Source: Litorimonas cladophorae | GTDB lineage: Bacteria; Pseudomonadota; Alphaproteobacteria; Caulobacterales; Maricaulaceae | NCBI RefSeq assembly: GCF_014652455.1 | Contig: NZ_BMYV01000001.1 | Span: forward strand, 682,001 to 746,000 | Direction: 5' to 3' | Length of the DNA: 64,000 bases | Shown: one piece after another, positions 56,767 through 64,000 of the stretch | Layout: every line of letters begins with the position of its first letter | How positions within the stretch are numbered: the first letter of the stretch is position 1 | Notes under the pieces: model-generated | What the model saw: the letters and a program-made list of their open reading frames with translations, nothing else | What the model was told of the DNA's origin: nothing | The model's database searches: none | Made by a program: the position numbers and the translations under genes

Positions 56767-56977
56767 CGTTTTTGTGTAGAAGTTATAGATTTTTTCAGAA
56801 AAAAATTATTCTGCATTTTCAGGGCGTTAGATTCAAAATTAACGATTGTGGAAACTATCCTAAACGACACCCTAACGCCTGATTCGGACGCTGTTTACCA
56901 ATCGGCGTTATAGCTTGGGTCATAAGAACAATAACAATTGTGAACCCTAGACCTAACCGAGACCAAGGATTGAAACC
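56767..56977. other. Upstream region of the first thioredoxin-like gene, no gene seen
   Basis: About 210 bp after the purB terminator. AT-rich at the start (TATAGATTTTTTCAG), then mixed. It presumably contains the promoter for the gene at 56978, which has AAGGA at a good distance. No convincing -35/-10 pair was found. Confidence 0.5.
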
Positions 56978-57463
56978 ATGAAACTCATCTCCTCCATTTT
57001 GGCTGCGGCTGTGCTTTCAACAGCTTTTGCAGCGCCTGCCTTCGCCGCCTCACCAGACGTCTATGTCGTCAATTTCCGCAATGCACAGGACACAAATTCA
57101 ATGCGCCTTGACGGCCAGCTTGCCTCAGCGTTGGCAATCTCTGGTGTAAACGCTGAAGAAGTCGTTATCGATACATCAACAGCTGCAAAATGGGAAAAAG
57201 GCGCACATGAAGCCTTTGATCGCGATATCGTCCCTGTTTTCAATCAGTGGGTCGGCCTTCCAGGTTTCGCCGCTGTTGTTGATGCTAAATCCAAGCGCGT
57301 CATCGGATGCGTCAACGGAACCTTCACAGCCAACGAGATGGCTGAGAAAATCCGCCAGATGGCATCTACTTCGACAGGTTCAGCTTACATGAGCCGCGCT
57401 TCTGTTTCGACCAAAACAACTCGCTGTCCGGCAGCGCATAACGTTGATCCAGGCGGAAACTAA
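56978..57463 (+). CDS. Secreted thioredoxin-like protein without CxxC
   Basis: 161 residues with signal peptide (KLISSILAAAVLSTAFAAPA then FA). The mature part shares with the next gene DVYVV-F, then a strand-helix pattern, then PVFNQWVGLPGFAAVVDAKSK and the C-terminal CPAA-N. Where the paralogue has FRADYCAPCKVVEP, this protein has FRNAQDTNSMRLDG, so both active-site cysteines are absent. Two other cysteines remain (GCVNG and RCPAA). A redox role by dithiol exchange is therefore unlikely. It may bind or cap a partner. Confidence 0.65.
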   Translation: MKLISSILAAAVLSTAFAAPAFAASPDVYVVNFRNAQDTNSMRLDGQLASALAISGVNAEEVVIDTSTAAKWEKGAHEAFDRDIVPVFNQWVGLPGFAAVVDAKSKRVIGCVNGTFTANEMAEKIRQMASTSTGSAYMSRASVSTKTTRCPAAHNVDPGGN

Positions 57464-57489
57464 AACCCGCCAATACCGACTAGGGAGAA

Positions 57490-57516
57490 GCTCGAAGCCA
57501 ATGGTTTCGGGCTTTT
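57490..57516 (+). terminator. Rho-independent terminator between the two thioredoxin-like genes
   Basis: GCTCGAAGCC and GGTTTCGGGC form a 10-bp stem including two G-T pairs, with loop AAT, followed by TTTTCT. It separates the paralogues transcriptionally. Confidence 0.7.
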
Positions 57517-57608
57517 CTCATTCTAGCAACCTGACTTTGCCAAGAATTTGAGTTCACTGAAAAGTGAGACAAAGTTTCATGCCATGTTCACGCACAGCGA
57601 GTAAACCT

Positions 57609-58076
57609 ATGACCATGAACAAGTTTTTGAAATCTTCTTTAGCAGCTTTTGCCCTCACCTTTGGTTTAGGGAGCCTCGCTAACGCGTATCAAAACACGGC
57701 GCCAGACGTGTATGTTGTGATGTTCCGTGCCGATTACTGCGCCCCGTGCAAGGTTGTTGAACCTGCCCTTGATCAAGCCCTTCGTAGCATCGCCGACCCT
57801 CGAATCGAGTATGTACATCTGGATACAGGCGGGGGCTACGGCGAGCGCAACGCGCACTTAGTTTTCGACCGCGGTCTTGTGAACCAATATAATATGTGGT
57901 TGGGCGTCACGGGCTTTGCCGCCATCATTGATGGCGACACAAAACAGACATTAGGCTGTATCAATATGTCTTACGACACACAGTCAATGGCGATGCATAT
58001 ACGCAACCTGCAAGCAGCAGCGCAAAGAAATCAGCCGAGCTTTGATCTTACCTGCCCGGCTGCCAACAACCTATAA
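57609..58076 (+). CDS. Secreted thioredoxin-fold protein with CAPC active site
   Basis: About 155 residues, signal peptide MNKFLKSSLAAFALTFGLGS then LANA. The mature domain has DVYVVMFRADYCAPCKVVEPAL, the thioredoxin CxxC with the usual downstream lysine, and the cis-proline region is unclear (VTGFAAIIDG). The C-terminal GCINM and TCPAANN mirror the paralogue. Probably a periplasmic thiol oxidoreductase. ATG 57609 is chosen because it begins the signal peptide; the frame opens with GTG at 57564. Confidence 0.75.
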   Translation: MTMNKFLKSSLAAFALTFGLGSLANAYQNTAPDVYVVMFRADYCAPCKVVEPALDQALRSIADPRIEYVHLDTGGGYGERNAHLVFDRGLVNQYNMWLGVTGFAAIIDGDTKQTLGCINMSYDTQSMAMHIRNLQAAAQRNQPSFDLTCPAANNL

Positions 58077-58087
58077 AACGCAGACTT

Positions 58088-58408
58088 TTACGAGCCGTAG
58101 ACGGCCTCGCGAGCCGCTGTTAGCTCTAAAGCCATACGCGCACGAATCGCATCATCAGTGATCTCACAATTTGCTGCAGTCAGATCGCTACGAAGTTTGC
58201 GGAAGACATCGTCATCGCCGGCTTCTTCCATATCCGCCATTATCACTTCCAAAGCGTATTTATCAGCTTCAGCATCAGTTTTGCCCATCAGACTCGCGGC
58301 CCAATGCCCTAAGGCTTTATTGCGTTTAGCTTCGGCTTTAAATTCTTTCGCGGCGTCTAGTACGAACTTGGTTTCTTGCGCATTCGCGCGGTCATCAAAG
58401 CTGCTCAT
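58088..58408 (-). CDS. DUF1476 protein, F1-ATPase zeta-type inhibitor
   Basis: 106 residues, all helical and charged. It matches DUF1476: FDDRANAQETKFVLDAAKEFKAEAKRNK, LGHWAASLMG and YALEVIMADMEEAGDDDV. In Paracoccus the zeta subunit of this family blocks ATP hydrolysis by the F1Fo ATPase; the N-terminus inserts into F1. It is divergent from purC, a common alphaproteobacterial arrangement. Confidence 0.9.
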   Translation of the reverse strand: MSSFDDRANAQETKFVLDAAKEFKAEAKRNKALGHWAASLMGKTDAEADKYALEVIMADMEEAGDDDVFRKLRSDLTAANCEITDDAIRARMALELTAAREAVYGS

Positions 58409-58586
58409 ATCAAAAAATCCTGATTGGTTTTGTTCCGTGGTTTACATCTATGGATGCCCCTGCCCCGCTTCAAGCTGGAAAACCCCCAAAATCTACACAG
58501 CCTCGCATTGTCCCGAGGCTTAACACCGTCTATGGGTCCCACACCATGGCGCGGGGCTGACTCGCGCCTCACTGTCGGAGCCGCAC

Positions 58587-59375
58587 ATGAGCCGCCGCAA
58601 ACAAATATACGAAGGCAAAGCCAAGATCCTCTATGAAGGACCTGAACCAGGCACGCTTGTTCAATATTTCAAGGATGACGCAACGGCTTTCAACGCCCAA
58701 AAGAAAGCTGTTCTTGACGGCAAAGGGGTACTGAACAATCGCATTAGCGAGTTTGTAATGCTGCGCCTCGAAGAAATTGGTATCCCCACCCACTTTATCA
58801 AACGCCTGAACATGCGAGAGCAATTGATCAAAAAGGTGGAGATTATCCCGCTTGAAGTGATCTGTAGAAATGTTGCCGCTGGGACAATGGCAAAACGATT
58901 AGGCTTGGATGAAGGGACAAAATTGCCACGCTCGGTCGTAGAATTTTGCTTAAAGCGTGACGACTTAGGTGACCCTCTTGTTGCGGAAGAACACATTCAT
59001 ACATTCGGGTGGGCGACGCATGCCGAAGTCGACGAAATGATCACGATGACATTGCGTATCAACGACTACCTTCGCGGGATGTTCGGCGGCATTGGCATTA
59101 ACCTCATCGACTTTAAGATCGAATTTGGACGCCTCGATGTCACGATGGAAAACGGCTCGGTGGCGCATCAAGTCATTCTTGCTGACGAAATCAGCCCAGA
59201 CAGCTGTCGCCTTTGGGATCGCGAAACCGATCGAAAGATGGACAAAGACCGCTTCCGCCGGGATATGGGCGGGGTGACAGAAGCTTATACCGAAGTCGCG
59301 ACAAGGTTGGGCATCCTCAAAGAAGCCAATAATGTGCATGCACCGAAGCTTTCGGTCGTGTCCAACGACGATTAA
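58587..59375 (+). CDS. purC: Phosphoribosylaminoimidazole-succinocarboxamide synthase
   Basis: PurC ligates aspartate to [27 protein letters not shown]-type N-terminus, the ATP region [17 protein letters not shown] and [10 protein letters not shown], and SPDSCRLWD are conserved. 262 residues. It heads purC-purS-purQ-purL, with CGGAG upstream of the ATG. A 7-bp inverted repeat (AGCCTCG/CGAGGCT, 58499-58519) lies in the leader region. Confidence 0.96.
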   Translation: MSRRKQIYEGKAKILYEGPEPGTLVQYFKDDATAFNAQKKAVLDGKGVLNNRISEFVMLRLEEIGIPTHFIKRLNMREQLIKKVEIIPLEVICRNVAAGTMAKRLGLDEGTKLPRSVVEFCLKRDDLGDPLVAEEHIHTFGWATHAEVDEMITMTLRINDYLRGMFGGIGINLIDFKIEFGRLDVTMENGSVAHQVILADEISPDSCRLWDRETDRKMDKDRFRRDMGGVTEAYTEVATRLGILKEANNVHAPKLSVVSNDD

Positions 59376-59385
59376 AGGAAGTTTT

Positions 59386-59631
59386 ATGAAAGCGCTCGTC
59401 TATGTCGGTCTTAAGCCCGGCGTCCTCGACCCTCAAGGTCGGACAATTGCTCGCTCCCTTAATGATCTTGGGTTTGGTGAGGTCGAAAGCGCCCTTCAGG
59501 GCAAAGTGATTGAGTTGGATCTAACTGGCGATGATCTGACGGCGGCTGAAGCCCGCGTCGTTGAAATGTGCGAAAAACTTCTGGCGAATACCGTCATCGA
59601 GAATTATCGCATCGAAATGCGCGCGGAATAG
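59386..59631 (+). CDS. purS: Phosphoribosylformylglycinamidine synthase subunit PurS
   Basis: 81 residues; the small bridging subunit of the three-part FGAM synthase. [21 protein letters not shown] is the family signature. AAAGGA precedes ATG 59386, 10 bp after the purC stop. The frame extends upstream but those residues lie within purC. Confidence 0.95.
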   Translation: MKALVYVGLKPGVLDPQGRTIARSLNDLGFGEVESALQGKVIELDLTGDDLTAAEARVVEMCEKLLANTVIENYRIEMRAE

Positions 59632-59635
59632 CGCC

Positions 59636-60298
59636 ATGCAAACTGCTGTCATCCGCTTTCCCGCGTCGAACTGTGATCGCGATGCTGCCGTCGCCCTAGA
59701 AAAGCTCACAGGACGCAAACCGCTGATTATTTGGCACCGCGAAACTGAATTGCCTGCGGGCGTGGGTTTCGTCGTCATGCCTGGCGGTTTCTCCTATGGC
59801 GATTATCTGCGCAGTGGCGCGATCGCGTCCCGGTCCCCTATCGTGCAGGACATCAAAGCAAAATCAGAACGCGGCCTTGCCGTCGCAGGATTTTGCAATG
59901 GCTTCCAAATTCTAACAGAAGCAGGAATGTTACCAGGCGCGTTGATGCGAAACAAAAACCTCAAATTTGTCTGCCGCCCAGAAAAGCTAACCGTCACCCA
60001 TTCAAATTCTAAATTCACGTCAAAATATGAAGCCAAGTCTGAGGTCGTTTTCCCAGTCGCCCACCATGACGGCAACTATTTCGCCGACAAAGAGACTGTT
60101 GGCAGGTTGGAAAAAGAAGGTCGTGTACTCTTCCGCTATACAGATAATCCGAATGGTTCAGTCAATGACATCGCAGGAATCGTCAATGAAGGCGGCAATG
60201 TATTTGGCATGATGCCGCATCCAGAACGCGCAATTGATCCCCTACATGGCGGAACAGACGGAATTGACTTGTTCAAATCCATCTTGGAGACACTTTAA
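59636..60298 (+). CDS. purQ: Phosphoribosylformylglycinamidine synthase subunit PurQ
   Basis: The glutaminase subunit, about 220 residues. The nucleophile cysteine is in [13 protein letters not shown], and histidine and glutamate lie in [27 protein letters not shown] is conserved. It starts 4 bp after purS and ends 2 bp before purL. Confidence 0.96.
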   Translation: MQTAVIRFPASNCDRDAAVALEKLTGRKPLIIWHRETELPAGVGFVVMPGGFSYGDYLRSGAIASRSPIVQDIKAKSERGLAVAGFCNGFQILTEAGMLPGALMRNKNLKFVCRPEKLTVTHSNSKFTSKYEAKSEVVFPVAHHDGNYFADKETVGRLEKEGRVLFRYTDNPNGSVNDIAGIVNEGGNVFGMMPHPERAIDPLHGGTDGIDLFKSILETL

Positions 60299-60300
60299 AG

Positions 60301-62514
60301 ATGGCACGTAAACAGTCTGAAATTACACCCGAAATTGTGGCCGAGCACGGACTTTCGGTAAGCGAATATGAAATCGTCTTGGACAGACTGGGCCGAGAAC
60401 CAAATCTAACCGAGCTTGGTATTTTCTCGGTCATGTGGTCAGAACATTGCTCCTACAAATCTTCGCGACGTCACCTCGGAAAATTTCTGACGACGGGTGA
60501 TCGGGTGATCCAAGGACCCGGCGAAAATGCAGGTGTAATCGACATCGACGATGGTGACGCCATCATATTCAAGATGGAAAGCCACAATCACCCGTCCTTC
60601 ATTGAACCTTATCAAGGGGCAGCTACGGGCGTTGGCGGTATCATGCGCGACGTCTTCACAATGGGCGCCCGCCCCATCGCGCTGCTGAACGCTTTGCGTT
60701 TCGGTGAGCCAGACCATCCTAAGACCCGCACACTTGTCAGCGGCGTTGTCGCCGGAATCGGTGGGTACGGGAACTGCGTGGGGGTTCCTACTGTCGGCGG
60801 AGAAACCAACTTTCATAAAGGTTACAACGGCAATATCCTTGTGAACGCGATGTGTGTTGGCTTGGCTCGCGCCGATAATGTTTTCTATTCCGCTGCAAAA
60901 GGTGTTGGAAATCCAATTTTCTATGTCGGTTCTAAGACTGGTCGCGACGGTATTCATGGCGCAACAATGGCGTCGGCAGAATTTGACGACGATAGCGACG
61001 AAAAACGCCCGACTGTTCAAGTCGGTGACCCCTTCACCGAGAAGTTATTGATCGAAGCTTGCCTCGAGTTGATGGCGACTGATGCAATCATCGCGATCCA
61101 AGATATGGGAGCAGCAGGCCTGACCTCTTCGTCTATTGAAATGGCGGATAAGGGCGGCGTAGGTATTGAGCTAAACCTGGATAAGGTCCCACAACGCGAG
61201 CCGAATATGACGGCTTACGAAATGATGTTGTCTGAAAGCCAAGAGCGCATGCTAATGGTTATTAAACCAGGTAAAGAGCAACTGGCGTTTGACGTTTTTG
61301 AGAAATGGGAACTTGATGTTGCCCAAATCGGGAAGACGACAGACACTGGTCATCTAGTCTTAAAACATCACAAGAAGAAGGTCTGCGACATCCCGATTTC
61401 TCCGCTAGCGGATGATGCGCCGAATTATGACCGTCCTCACACCAAGACAGCTCCCCGCCCTGTTCTAAATGCTGCAGATATACACGAGACGCAGGATTAT
61501 AATGATGCGCTTATGCGGATCATCTCATCGCCGAATATCGCCTCCAAACGCTGGATTTGGGAGCAATATGACCGTCATGTTATGACCGATACCGTTGACA
61601 GCAGTCAAAGTGGCGGCGACGCAGCCATCGTGCGTATTCACGGCACAAATAAAGCCGTCGCAATTACGACAGACTGTACACCGCGTTATGTGGAGGCAGA
61701 TCCTTATGAAGGTGGCAAGCAATGCGTTGCTGAAACTTGGCGGAACCTGACCTGTGTGGGTGCAGACCCCATTGCGATTACGGATTGTTTGAACTTCGGC
61801 AATCCCGAACGTCCAGAAATCATGGGACAGTTGGTTGGCGCTATCGAAGGCATGAATGAAGCTTGCCATACTTTTGATTACCCGGTGGTTTCGGGAAATG
61901 TCTCCCTTTATAACGAGACCAATGGTCAAGCCATTCCACCAACACCTGCGGTTGGCGGCGTAGGCCTCATTCCAGATCTACATAAATTCGCAACGCTTTC
62001 TGGCGCAAAATCAGGCGACACGCTCATCTTGATCGGTGAAACTACGGGTTGGTTAGGCTGTTCAATTTATCTCTCCGAGATACTATCTCGCGGAGACGGC
62101 GCACCGCCCCCTGTCGATTTATCCGTTGAAAAACTTAACGGCGACTTTGTTCGCAAACTTATTCGCAGTCGTCGGGTTTCCGCGGTGCACGATCTCTCCG
62201 ATGGTGGTCTGGCGGTTACGGCCTGCGAAATGGCATTCGCGAGTGGACTCGGTATTAAGCTTGCCAAATCGCCTCTCGCTGAGCGTCACGGTTGGCTGTT
62301 TGGCGAAGACCAAGCGCGTTACCTGATCTCAGTTGAAAAGAATTCAGTAAATCCTGTGCTTTCCACTGCGAAAGCGAAGAGTATTTCAGCCCAGATCGTC
62401 GGCACCGTAGGTGGGGACCGTTTGACGGCTGAAGGTGCTTTTGATCTCTCCATTGCTGATTTGCGGCAGGCCAATGAAAACTGGCTCCCGAACCTCATGG
62501 CTGGAGATAAATAG
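60301..62514 (+). CDS. purL: Phosphoribosylformylglycinamidine synthase subunit PurL
   Basis: The 737-residue synthetase subunit, short form requiring PurS and Pur[41 protein letters not shown] and the second PurM-like half with [15 protein letters not shown] are intact. It converts FGAR to FGAM using ammonia from PurQ. The bolA gene starts immediately after the stop codon. Confidence 0.97.
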   Translation: MARKQSEITPEIVAEHGLSVSEYEIVLDRLGREPNLTELGIFSVMWSEHCSYKSSRRHLGKFLTTGDRVIQGPGENAGVIDIDDGDAIIFKMESHNHPSFIEPYQGAATGVGGIMRDVFTMGARPIALLNALRFGEPDHPKTRTLVSGVVAGIGGYGNCVGVPTVGGETNFHKGYNGNILVNAMCVGLARADNVFYSAAKGVGNPIFYVGSKTGRDGIHGATMASAEFDDDSDEKRPTVQVGDPFTEKLLIEACLELMATDAIIAIQDMGAAGLTSSSIEMADKGGVGIELNLDKVPQREPNMTAYEMMLSESQERMLMVIKPGKEQLAFDVFEKWELDVAQIGKTTDTGHLVLKHHKKKVCDIPISPLADDAPNYDRPHTKTAPRPVLNAADIHETQDYNDALMRIISSPNIASKRWIWEQYDRHVMTDTVDSSQSGGDAAIVRIHGTNKAVAITTDCTPRYVEADPYEGGKQCVAETWRNLTCVGADPIAITDCLNFGNPERPEIMGQLVGAIEGMNEACHTFDYPVVSGNVSLYNETNGQAIPPTPAVGGVGLIPDLHKFATLSGAKSGDTLILIGETTGWLGCSIYLSEILSRGDGAPPPVDLSVEKLNGDFVRKLIRSRRVSAVHDLSDGGLAVTACEMAFASGLGIKLAKSPLAERHGWLFGEDQARYLISVEKNSVNPVLSTAKAKSISAQIVGTVGGDRLTAEGAFDLSIADLRQANENWLPNLMAGDK

Positions 62515-62745
62515 ATGGCGATGTCAGAAGATGACATCGTTGCCATGATCAAGCAGGCGCTACCAGATGCTGAAATCGAGATGACTGATTTGGCGGGCGA
62601 CAATGATCACTGGAAGGCCGTAGTGACAAGCGCAGCCTTTGTCGGCAAATCGCGCGTTGCGCAGCATCAGCTGGTTTACGCGGCCCTCAAGGGAAACATG
62701 GGTGGCGTTTTGCATGCTCTCGCTCTTGAGACCCGAACGCCCTAA
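62515..62745 (+). CDS. BolA family protein
   Basis: 76 residues with the class-II KH-like fold: IVAMIKQALPDAEIEMTDLAG, then DNDHWKAVVTSAAFVGKSRVAQHQLVYAAL. The histidine in HQLVY is the usual iron-sulfur ligand shared with CGFS glutaredoxins. It starts on the base after the purL stop and lies 102 bp before grxD, its expected partner. Confidence 0.92.
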   Translation: MAMSEDDIVAMIKQALPDAEIEMTDLAGDNDHWKAVVTSAAFVGKSRVAQHQLVYAALKGNMGGVLHALALETRTP

Positions 62746-62847
62746 CCGACCTGCCTCAAGTAAACATTTAAACCGCGTCACTGGGCCTATCTTGATATTC
62801 TCGCGCGAACGCCCATTTGCACGTGGCAAGCCAAAACGGAGACCGAC

Positions 62848-63174
62848 ATGTCTGCAGCAGAACGAATTCAAAAAACCGTCAGTGAAAATGACGTAGTCCT
62901 TTACATGAAAGGAACGCCCGTATTCCCACAATGTGGGTTTTCATCGACCGTCGTTCAAGTTTTTGACTATCTGGGGGTCAATTACGCGAGCGTGAACGTG
63001 CTTGAGGATATGGAAATTCGTCAAGGCATTAAGGACGTCAATAACTGGCCGACGATCCCTCAGGTCTTCGTTAAAGGCGAATTCATTGGCGGATGTGATA
63101 TCGTCCGCGAAATGTTCGAAAATGGCGAGCTTAAAGCTCTGCTCACTGAAAAGGGTGTCGCAACCGCGAACTAA
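62848..63174 (+). CDS. grxD: Monothiol CGFS glutaredoxin
   Basis: 108 residues. The active site PQCGFSSTVVQ, KGTPVFP before it, NWPTIPQVFVKGEFIGGCDI and the glutathione-binding GG-CD are conserved. CGFS glutaredoxins carry [2Fe-2S] clusters and often form a heterocomplex with BolA, whose gene precedes this one. Confidence 0.95.
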   Translation: MSAAERIQKTVSENDVVLYMKGTPVFPQCGFSSTVVQVFDYLGVNYASVNVLEDMEIRQGIKDVNNWPTIPQVFVKGEFIGGCDIVREMFENGELKALLTEKGVATAN

Positions 63175-63411
63175 AAAACACGCAATTTTTAACCGTCAAA
63201 GATGTGTACTTCGACGAATTTACCCAGCTTTGCAGGTTGCGATATCCTCGCACCCTGCACCTGTCACACCAATTTCTACCGATAAATACAAGAGTTTCAA
63301 TTTCCTACGTAGTTATTGACTCACTAACTTCAGCTTAAACTGACGATAACTGCCTGTGTGCTAACCTCCTACCTGCGACGCTGTGGGGGCTGAGCAAAAG
63401 GAGATATCGAA

Positions 63412-64000
63412 ATGCCGATGTTTGGAATGAAAGTGAAGTCGCGCCGAAAGGCGGGCGCACAAGGTTTCAATGTAGAATACCTGAACAACAAGACAGCAAT
63501 CCGACAGCGTAAGCAAATAGGCTATATCCGCTCCATTTTTTCCGCGCTCTCGTTGCTCTTCGGCGCATTTATGATTTACGTCGCAATGCACTATCTTCCC
63601 GCGTTGGTTCAGCCCAAAAAAATCCTCAAGATTGCCTCGGGCGACTCTGCCGCCAGCAAGACTTATGATTTCGAGAGAAGCTCAAAACTGCACAATGTTA
63701 TCGCGCCTTATGTTGAGATGTTTCAATTGGATCGTGCTTATATGGGCGACGGTCAAAGTGTAAGTATCAAGTATGACCTTCCTGCTGGAGCTTATGCCGA
63801 TCTGAATATCATACAATGTCATCGCGCTTGGGTCGTTGAAATTTTTCAATGCAAAGTCGTTAGCCAATATGATGCACGTACAAAACGGCAAAAAGGCGTT
63901 GAGTCCTTCACGTTAAAGAAGGGCGGGTTCTATCATTTCAGGCAACAAGTGCACGGCATTCAAAATGACGAACCCTATCGTATTGTTTGGGAGCGGAGCG
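63412..64000 (+). CDS. Membrane-anchored protein of unknown function, partial at the window edge
   Basis: ATG 63412, with a strong AGGAGAT ribosome-binding site 7 bp upstream, opens a frame that runs 196 codons to the end of the window. A basic, cytoplasmic N-terminus (KVKSRRKAG) leads to one hydrophobic helix (SIFSALSLLFGAFMIYVAM, about residues 44-62). The rest, with KYDLPAGAYADLNIIQCH and KGGFYHFRQQVHGI, looks beta-rich and would be periplasmic. No family is recognised. Confidence 0.65.
   Translation, partial: MPMFGMKVKSRRKAGAQGFNVEYLNNKTAIRQRKQIGYIRSIFSALSLLFGAFMIYVAMHYLPALVQPKKILKIASGDSAASKTYDFERSSKLHNVIAPYVEMFQLDRAYMGDGQSVSIKYDLPAGAYADLNIIQCHRAWVVEIFQCKVVSQYDARTKRQKGVESFTLKKGGFYHFRQQVHGIQNDEPYRIVWERS

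Noticed and set aside
58499-58519. AGCCTCG/CGAGGCT hairpin upstream of purC as a terminator or riboswitch
   Set aside because: There is no T run on either strand and the surrounding sequence does not resemble the conserved core of a purine or PRPP riboswitch.

Overview
The window looks like chromosomal DNA of a free-living, probably marine, alphaproteobacterium. Evidence: 5-aminolevulinate synthase (the C4 haem route) divergent from hemB; a DUF1476 F1-ATPase zeta-type inhibitor divergent from purC; a cytochrome bc1 chaperone (CBP3) beside bamE; a plsX-fabH-ihfA-merR block; a Bpt-type leucyltransferase; DUF3126 beside cysE; and a glyA-nrdR-rib-nusB-thiL block. Base composition appears intermediate, below that of Caulobacter, which would suit Hyphomonadaceae-like Caulobacterales. 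That placement is inference from gene content and order. No insertion sequence, prophage, CRISPR array or rRNA operon was seen. Four tRNA genes are present (Pro-TGG, Glu-TTC, Pro-GGG, Leu-TAA).

Layout. 1-9.9 kb, minus strand: a HerA-like ATPase cut by the window edge, tRNA-Pro, a DUF192 protein, tRNA-Glu, recJ, an AlaC-like aminotransferase, a lipoprotein, argC, rpsI-rplM, ctaA, tRNA-Pro, merR and ihfA. 9.9-14.2 kb: fabH-plsX, CBP3 and divergent bamE. 13.2-20 kb, minus strand: a tightly packed operon glyA - small membrane protein - RraB-like - nrdR - RibD reductase - ribE - RibBX - ribH - nusB - thiL. 20-23.7 kb: hemA, hemB and a beta-hydroxyacid dehydrogenase. 23.8-34.5 kb, plus strand: an SLC13-type permease, bpt, a three-gene TRAP transporter, LemA, an M48 protease and a large M16 protease. 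34.5-43 kb: a YhhN protein, threonine aldolase, asd, several secreted or membrane proteins of unknown function, a patatin and a GYF_2 protein. 43-51.4 kb, minus strand: gamma carbonic anhydrase, DUF3126, cysE, queF, an acyltransferase, an alpha/beta hydrolase and the sulfate-activation operon cysD-cysNC-DHH phosphoesterase. 51.4-56.7 kb: tRNA-Leu, a MoCF-domain protein, map, radC, an MFS transporter and purB. 56.7-64 kb: two thioredoxin-like secreted proteins, DUF1476, purC-purS-purQ-purL, bolA, grxD and a membrane-anchored protein cut by the right edge.

The most notable observation is the cysD locus. The CysD (ATP sulfurylase small subunit) reading frame carries an in-frame N-terminal domain of about 65 residues that looks like a helix-turn-helix DNA-binding domain. 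Its own promoter (TTGACG-N17-TATCTA) is bracketed by two palindromes with identical half-sites, GTGGGA-N4-TCCCAC, centred 58 bp apart. This suggests that a metabolic enzyme subunit represses its own sulfate-activation operon. The last gene of that operon, a DHH-family phosphoesterase starting 2 nt after cysNC, is a candidate for removing the PAP by-product.

Other points are a riboflavin operon in which RibD lacks its deaminase half and RibBX lacks the GTP cyclohydrolase II zinc cysteines, and a tandem pair of thioredoxin-like proteins of which one has lost CxxC.
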